Positions 61,650 through 64,000 of a DNA stretch of 64,000 nucleotides are shown in pieces. Numbering within the stretch: the first letter of the stretch is position 1; each line of letters begins with the position of its first letter. The position numbers and the translations under genes were made by a program. Below the pieces are notes generated by a model. The model made no database searches. It saw only the letters and a program-made list of their open reading frames with translations, and had not been told where the DNA came from. The DNA is from Halovenus carboxidivorans (GTDB lineage: Archaea > Halobacteriota > Halobacteria > Halobacteriales > Haloarculaceae), in NCBI RefSeq assembly GCF_009831575.1, contig NZ_WUUT01000002.1:62001-126000 (forward strand), in the 5' to 3' direction.

Positions 61650-62612
61650 ATGTCCAAATCCGTTCTCGTTACCGGTGGCGCAGGGTTTCTCGGCAGTCAC
61701 CTCTGTGAGCGACTCCTCGACGAGGGACACCGGGTCATCTGTCTCGACAACTTCGGAAGCGGTCAGCGTGCCAACGTCGAACGGTTACTGGACGACCCGT
61801 TGTTCGAGATTATCGACAGCGACGTCCGGATGCCAGGAGCACTCCCGCCGGTCGACCGAATCTACCACCTCGCTTCGCGCGCTTCTCCAGACGACTTCAC
61901 CGACTTCCCGGTCAATATCGCGCTCTCGAACACCCAGGGAACCAGGCGACTGCTCGACCACGCCCGGGCCTGCGACGCTCGCATGGTGTTCGCCTCCACG
62001 AGCGAAGTGTACGGTGATCCTGAAGTCCACCCGCAGCCAGAGACCTACTCCGGAAACGTCAACATCCGCGGCGTTCGCGGCTGTTACGACGAATCGAAGC
62101 GGTTCGGCGAGACGCTGACTGTGGCCTACAATCGCGAGTACGACCTCGACGTTCGGACGATCCGAATTTTCAACACCTACGGGCCTCGAATGCGCCCCAA
62201 CGACGGGCGCGTCATCCCCACGTTCGTCTCTCAGGCGCTCCGTGGGGACAACCTCACGGTGTACGGTGACGGCCAGCAAACCCGGAGTTTCTGCTACGTC
62301 GACGATCTCATCGAGGGACTCGTGACGCTCATGCGCTTCGATGATCTCCCCCACAGCGTCTACAACATCGGGAGAGAAAACGAACGGACCATCGAACAGC
62401 TCGCTCACGATATCATCGACCTCACAGATACCGAGTCAGAGATCGTCTACGAACCGCTCCCCGAAGACGACCCGAGTCGGCGGAAACCGGATATCAGTCG
62501 TGCGAAATCGGAACTGGGCTGGGAGCCCGAGATTCCCCTTCGAGAGGGTCTGAACGAAACGATTGCGTACTTCGATTCTGTCCTCGAGACGACTCGACAG
62601 TCCGCGGAGTGA
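61650..62612 (+). CDS. UDP-glucuronate decarboxylase-like SDR (UXS type)
   Basis: This 320-aa extended SDR has [16 protein letters not shown] (~8-23), [11 protein letters not shown] with the catalytic Ser/Glu and [12 protein letters not shown] with Tyr-x3-Lys. [23 protein letters not shown] and [21 protein letters not shown] are strong UDP-xylose synthase features. It likely converts UDP-glucuronate to UDP-xylose or a 4-keto pentose, using the product of a UDP-glucose dehydrogenase. It is the only plus-strand gene in this cluster. ATG 61650 removes 57 upstream shadow residues. Confidence 0.85.
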   Translation: MSKSVLVTGGAGFLGSHLCERLLDEGHRVICLDNFGSGQRANVERLLDDPLFEIIDSDVRMPGALPPVDRIYHLASRASPDDFTDFPVNIALSNTQGTRRLLDHARACDARMVFASTSEVYGDPEVHPQPETYSGNVNIRGVRGCYDESKRFGETLTVAYNREYDLDVRTIRIFNTYGPRMRPNDGRVIPTFVSQALRGDNLTVYGDGQQTRSFCYVDDLIEGLVTLMRFDDLPHSVYNIGRENERTIEQLAHDIIDLTDTESEIVYEPLPEDDPSRRKPDISRAKSELGWEPEIPLREGLNETIAYFDSVLETTRQSAE

Positions 62613-62622
62613 CTGAGAACAC

Positions 62623-63828
62623 TCAATCGAGCATCTTCTGGAGTTGTGTGGTGACCCGGTCGACATCCACTGCGACATTCTCGTCAACCGACGGCGCCGC
62701 TATCGCCCCGTACCCCAGTCCGAGTCCCGACGCCATGTGGTAGTAGACGGTCGAACGGACCCTCGATCCGAACAGTTCCACGACTGTCGCGTCCTCCGCG
62801 AAGAGAATGTTCGTGAACCCCGACCCGTGGAGGCCGAACACCGCGTCGGCCTGTGAGAATAGCGATATCTGCTCGTCCACACTCAGATTCTCAAGGACGT
62901 ACGACTCAAATCCGAGCGAGGAGAGGCCGTCGACGAGCGCCGATTCGTTCAACACCTCTCTACTGTTCGCCTCGCTTCGGGAGATGTACACACGCGATGC
63001 CCAGTCTCTCTCGACGGAGTCGGCGTTGGCCAGCATCCGCCGCCGGAGCCACCGGAGCGCGTTGATCGAGACGGCGTCGACCTCACGGCGAAGTGACGGA
63101 ACCACGACCCGCTCGAAACTCCGCGTCGAGCCGTCCCAGCGAATACAATCGTCTCGGTCGTATCCCGCGAGTTCGAGAGAGCGCTCCATCCACGACGGAA
63201 GCCGCTGTGGCACCACTAACTGAGGGACATCACCGGTCTCGGCGACGTACCGTTCGACCGCCTGGAGTTTCGGAAGCGCGTCAACGATCCAGTGGAAGTA
63301 CGTCCGTGCCCAGGAGTCGACGAGCGGACAGACGATGCGGTCGTCAACGTCGCCCGACCGCTGGCGATATCCGGAGACGAGATTTCGGAAGAGGTTGCGC
63401 TTGCAGTTGCCGTCACGAGCTGTCTCGTCACCGTGAGCGGTCGCCTCGAGAACGATATCGTTCTCTTGAGTTCGGACGACTGCGTCGGGACCGAACAGCG
63501 TCGCGTTCGGGAGATCACAGACGAACGGTCGGTCCAAACTGACCGTCCGATCCGTGCGCTGGATCGCTTTCGGCGGTGACCCACCGGGGAGCGGTTCGAC
63601 CAGTTCGTAGGTCTCAGACTCGTCGACCGGCCAGAGTCGGCCCCGTTGGCTCGCTCTCTCTACCAGTTCCTTGCGGTCGATCCAGTCGACGACTGCCGAG
63701 TTGAACACTGTCATATCTAGCGTGGCATGAGCCGCCTGATATAACCACCAGCCCATTCGCGAACGAGCGGCACTGGGAAGCCGCGCTCGCAGTTCGGGAG
63801 AACTCAGTATCCTGCGGACATCTTCCAT
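62623..63828 (-). CDS. Glycosyltransferase family 61-like protein
   Basis: This 401-aa protein has the DUF563/GT61 motifs. DSWARTYFHWIVDALPKLQAVERY (~168-190) precedes VVPQRLPSW and RVYISRSEANSREVLNE. The final nucleotide-sugar part is FSQADAVFGLHGSGFTNILFAEDATVVELF (~327-356). It likely adds a pentose or similar sugar. Plant and fungal relatives transfer xylose, which fits the neighbouring UXS-like enzyme, though this link is inference. Stops converge 10 bases from the SDR. Confidence 0.85.
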   Translation of the reverse strand: MEDVRRILSSPELRARLPSAARSRMGWWLYQAAHATLDMTVFNSAVVDWIDRKELVERASQRGRLWPVDESETYELVEPLPGGSPPKAIQRTDRTVSLDRPFVCDLPNATLFGPDAVVRTQENDIVLEATAHGDETARDGNCKRNLFRNLVSGYRQRSGDVDDRIVCPLVDSWARTYFHWIVDALPKLQAVERYVAETGDVPQLVVPQRLPSWMERSLELAGYDRDDCIRWDGSTRSFERVVVPSLRREVDAVSINALRWLRRRMLANADSVERDWASRVYISRSEANSREVLNESALVDGLSSLGFESYVLENLSVDEQISLFSQADAVFGLHGSGFTNILFAEDATVVELFGSRVRSTVYYHMASGLGLGYGAIAAPSVDENVAVDVDRVTTQLQKMLD

Positions 63829-63893
63829 ACCTGAACACGGCCAACCCGTCAGAAAAACATTCTGGTGCTCTGGGACTCAGACCGCGCCACGGC

Positions 63894-64000
63894 TCAGTCG
63901 AGGTACCCCAGGCTTTCGAGTCGCTGGCGAGTCGACCCGTCGTAATCTATCGACCCGTCCGCCCCGGCCACGTTCGACTGCCTGAGTGTCGCGATAGTCT
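63894..64000 (-). CDS. Sulfatase-family protein, C-terminal end only
   Basis: This gene is cut by the window edge. The last 34 codons end in RQRLESLGYLD, the typical terminal motif of haloarchaeal sulfatase-type proteins (R-L-x-x-L-G-Y). No active site is visible in this piece. If correct it would be the third AlkP-fold gene of the glycan cluster. Confidence 0.6.
   Translation of the reverse strand, partial: TIATLRQSNVAGADGSIDYDGSTRQRLESLGYLD

Noticed and set aside
1-64000. CRISPR arrays or cas genes
   Set aside because: No regularly spaced repeats of 25-40 bases and no Cas motifs were seen anywhere.

Overview
The window is a 64 kb piece of chromosome from an extremely halophilic archaeon (class Halobacteria). 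The proteins are very acidic, and the DNA is GC-rich with strong G/C at third codon positions. There is archaeal-only machinery: TFB, Cbf5 without a C-terminal extension, archaeal 3-dehydroquinate synthase, an intron-containing tRNA-Trp, Tat-exported proteins, and TATA boxes 25-30 bases ahead of start codons as in leaderless mRNAs. The gene set fits Haloarculaceae-like genera, but the genus cannot be fixed from the sequence alone.

Layout: (1) 92-3341, the conserved end of the ribosomal/secY region: adk, an EMC3-type YidC-like membrane protein, cmk, truB/cbf5 and tRNA-Pro(GGG). (2) 3329-10234, a 6.9 kb integrated plasmid- or provirus-like element bounded by 17-bp copies of the tRNA-Pro 3' end. 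It carries an HUH rolling-circle Rep, a PhiH1-type repressor, a small accessory module and a three-gene integrase operon. (3) 10323-46780, mostly core chromosome: SppA, CheC, acyl-CoA dehydrogenase, korAB, an Lrp regulator, a DHH phosphoesterase, a CBS-ParB protein, methylmalonyl-CoA mutase, purA, a PAS/dCache histidine kinase, Trm112, a Tat penicillin-acylase-like hydrolase, TFB, a soluble MCP signalling domain, a HflX-like protein without a P-loop, aroD, archaeal aroB and guaB. (4) 46828-47004, tRNA-Trp with a 103-base C/D-type intron, followed by a 2.0 kb mini-element (46991-49012) bounded by 14-bp repeats. The mini-element consists of a chain of tiny overlapping genes ending in a second integrase of the same family. 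(5) 49416-51527, a wrecked malic enzyme gene. (6) 51606-64000, a surface-glycan cluster: amidotransferase, two glycosyltransferases, two sugar epimerase/decarboxylase-type SDRs, a UDP-sugar dehydrogenase, a flippase and three alkaline-phosphatase/sulfatase-fold proteins.

The most interesting content is the pair of tRNA-targeting elements. Both use the same kind of integrase, which has a Cys4 insertion before the catalytic HxxR motif. Both place a zinc-finger gene and then a very small gene directly ahead of int, joined by ATGA/GTGA overlaps. This matches the Int-Orf2-Orf3 arrangement known from the pleolipovirus SNJ2. The tRNA-Trp element has shrunk to little more than that module plus three other tiny genes, and has no replication gene. 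In the glycan cluster, the UDP-sugar dehydrogenase, UXS-like decarboxylase, AsnB-type amidotransferase, flippase and AlkP-fold enzymes together suggest an acidic, possibly amidated and sulfated or phosphate-modified, cell-surface glycan.
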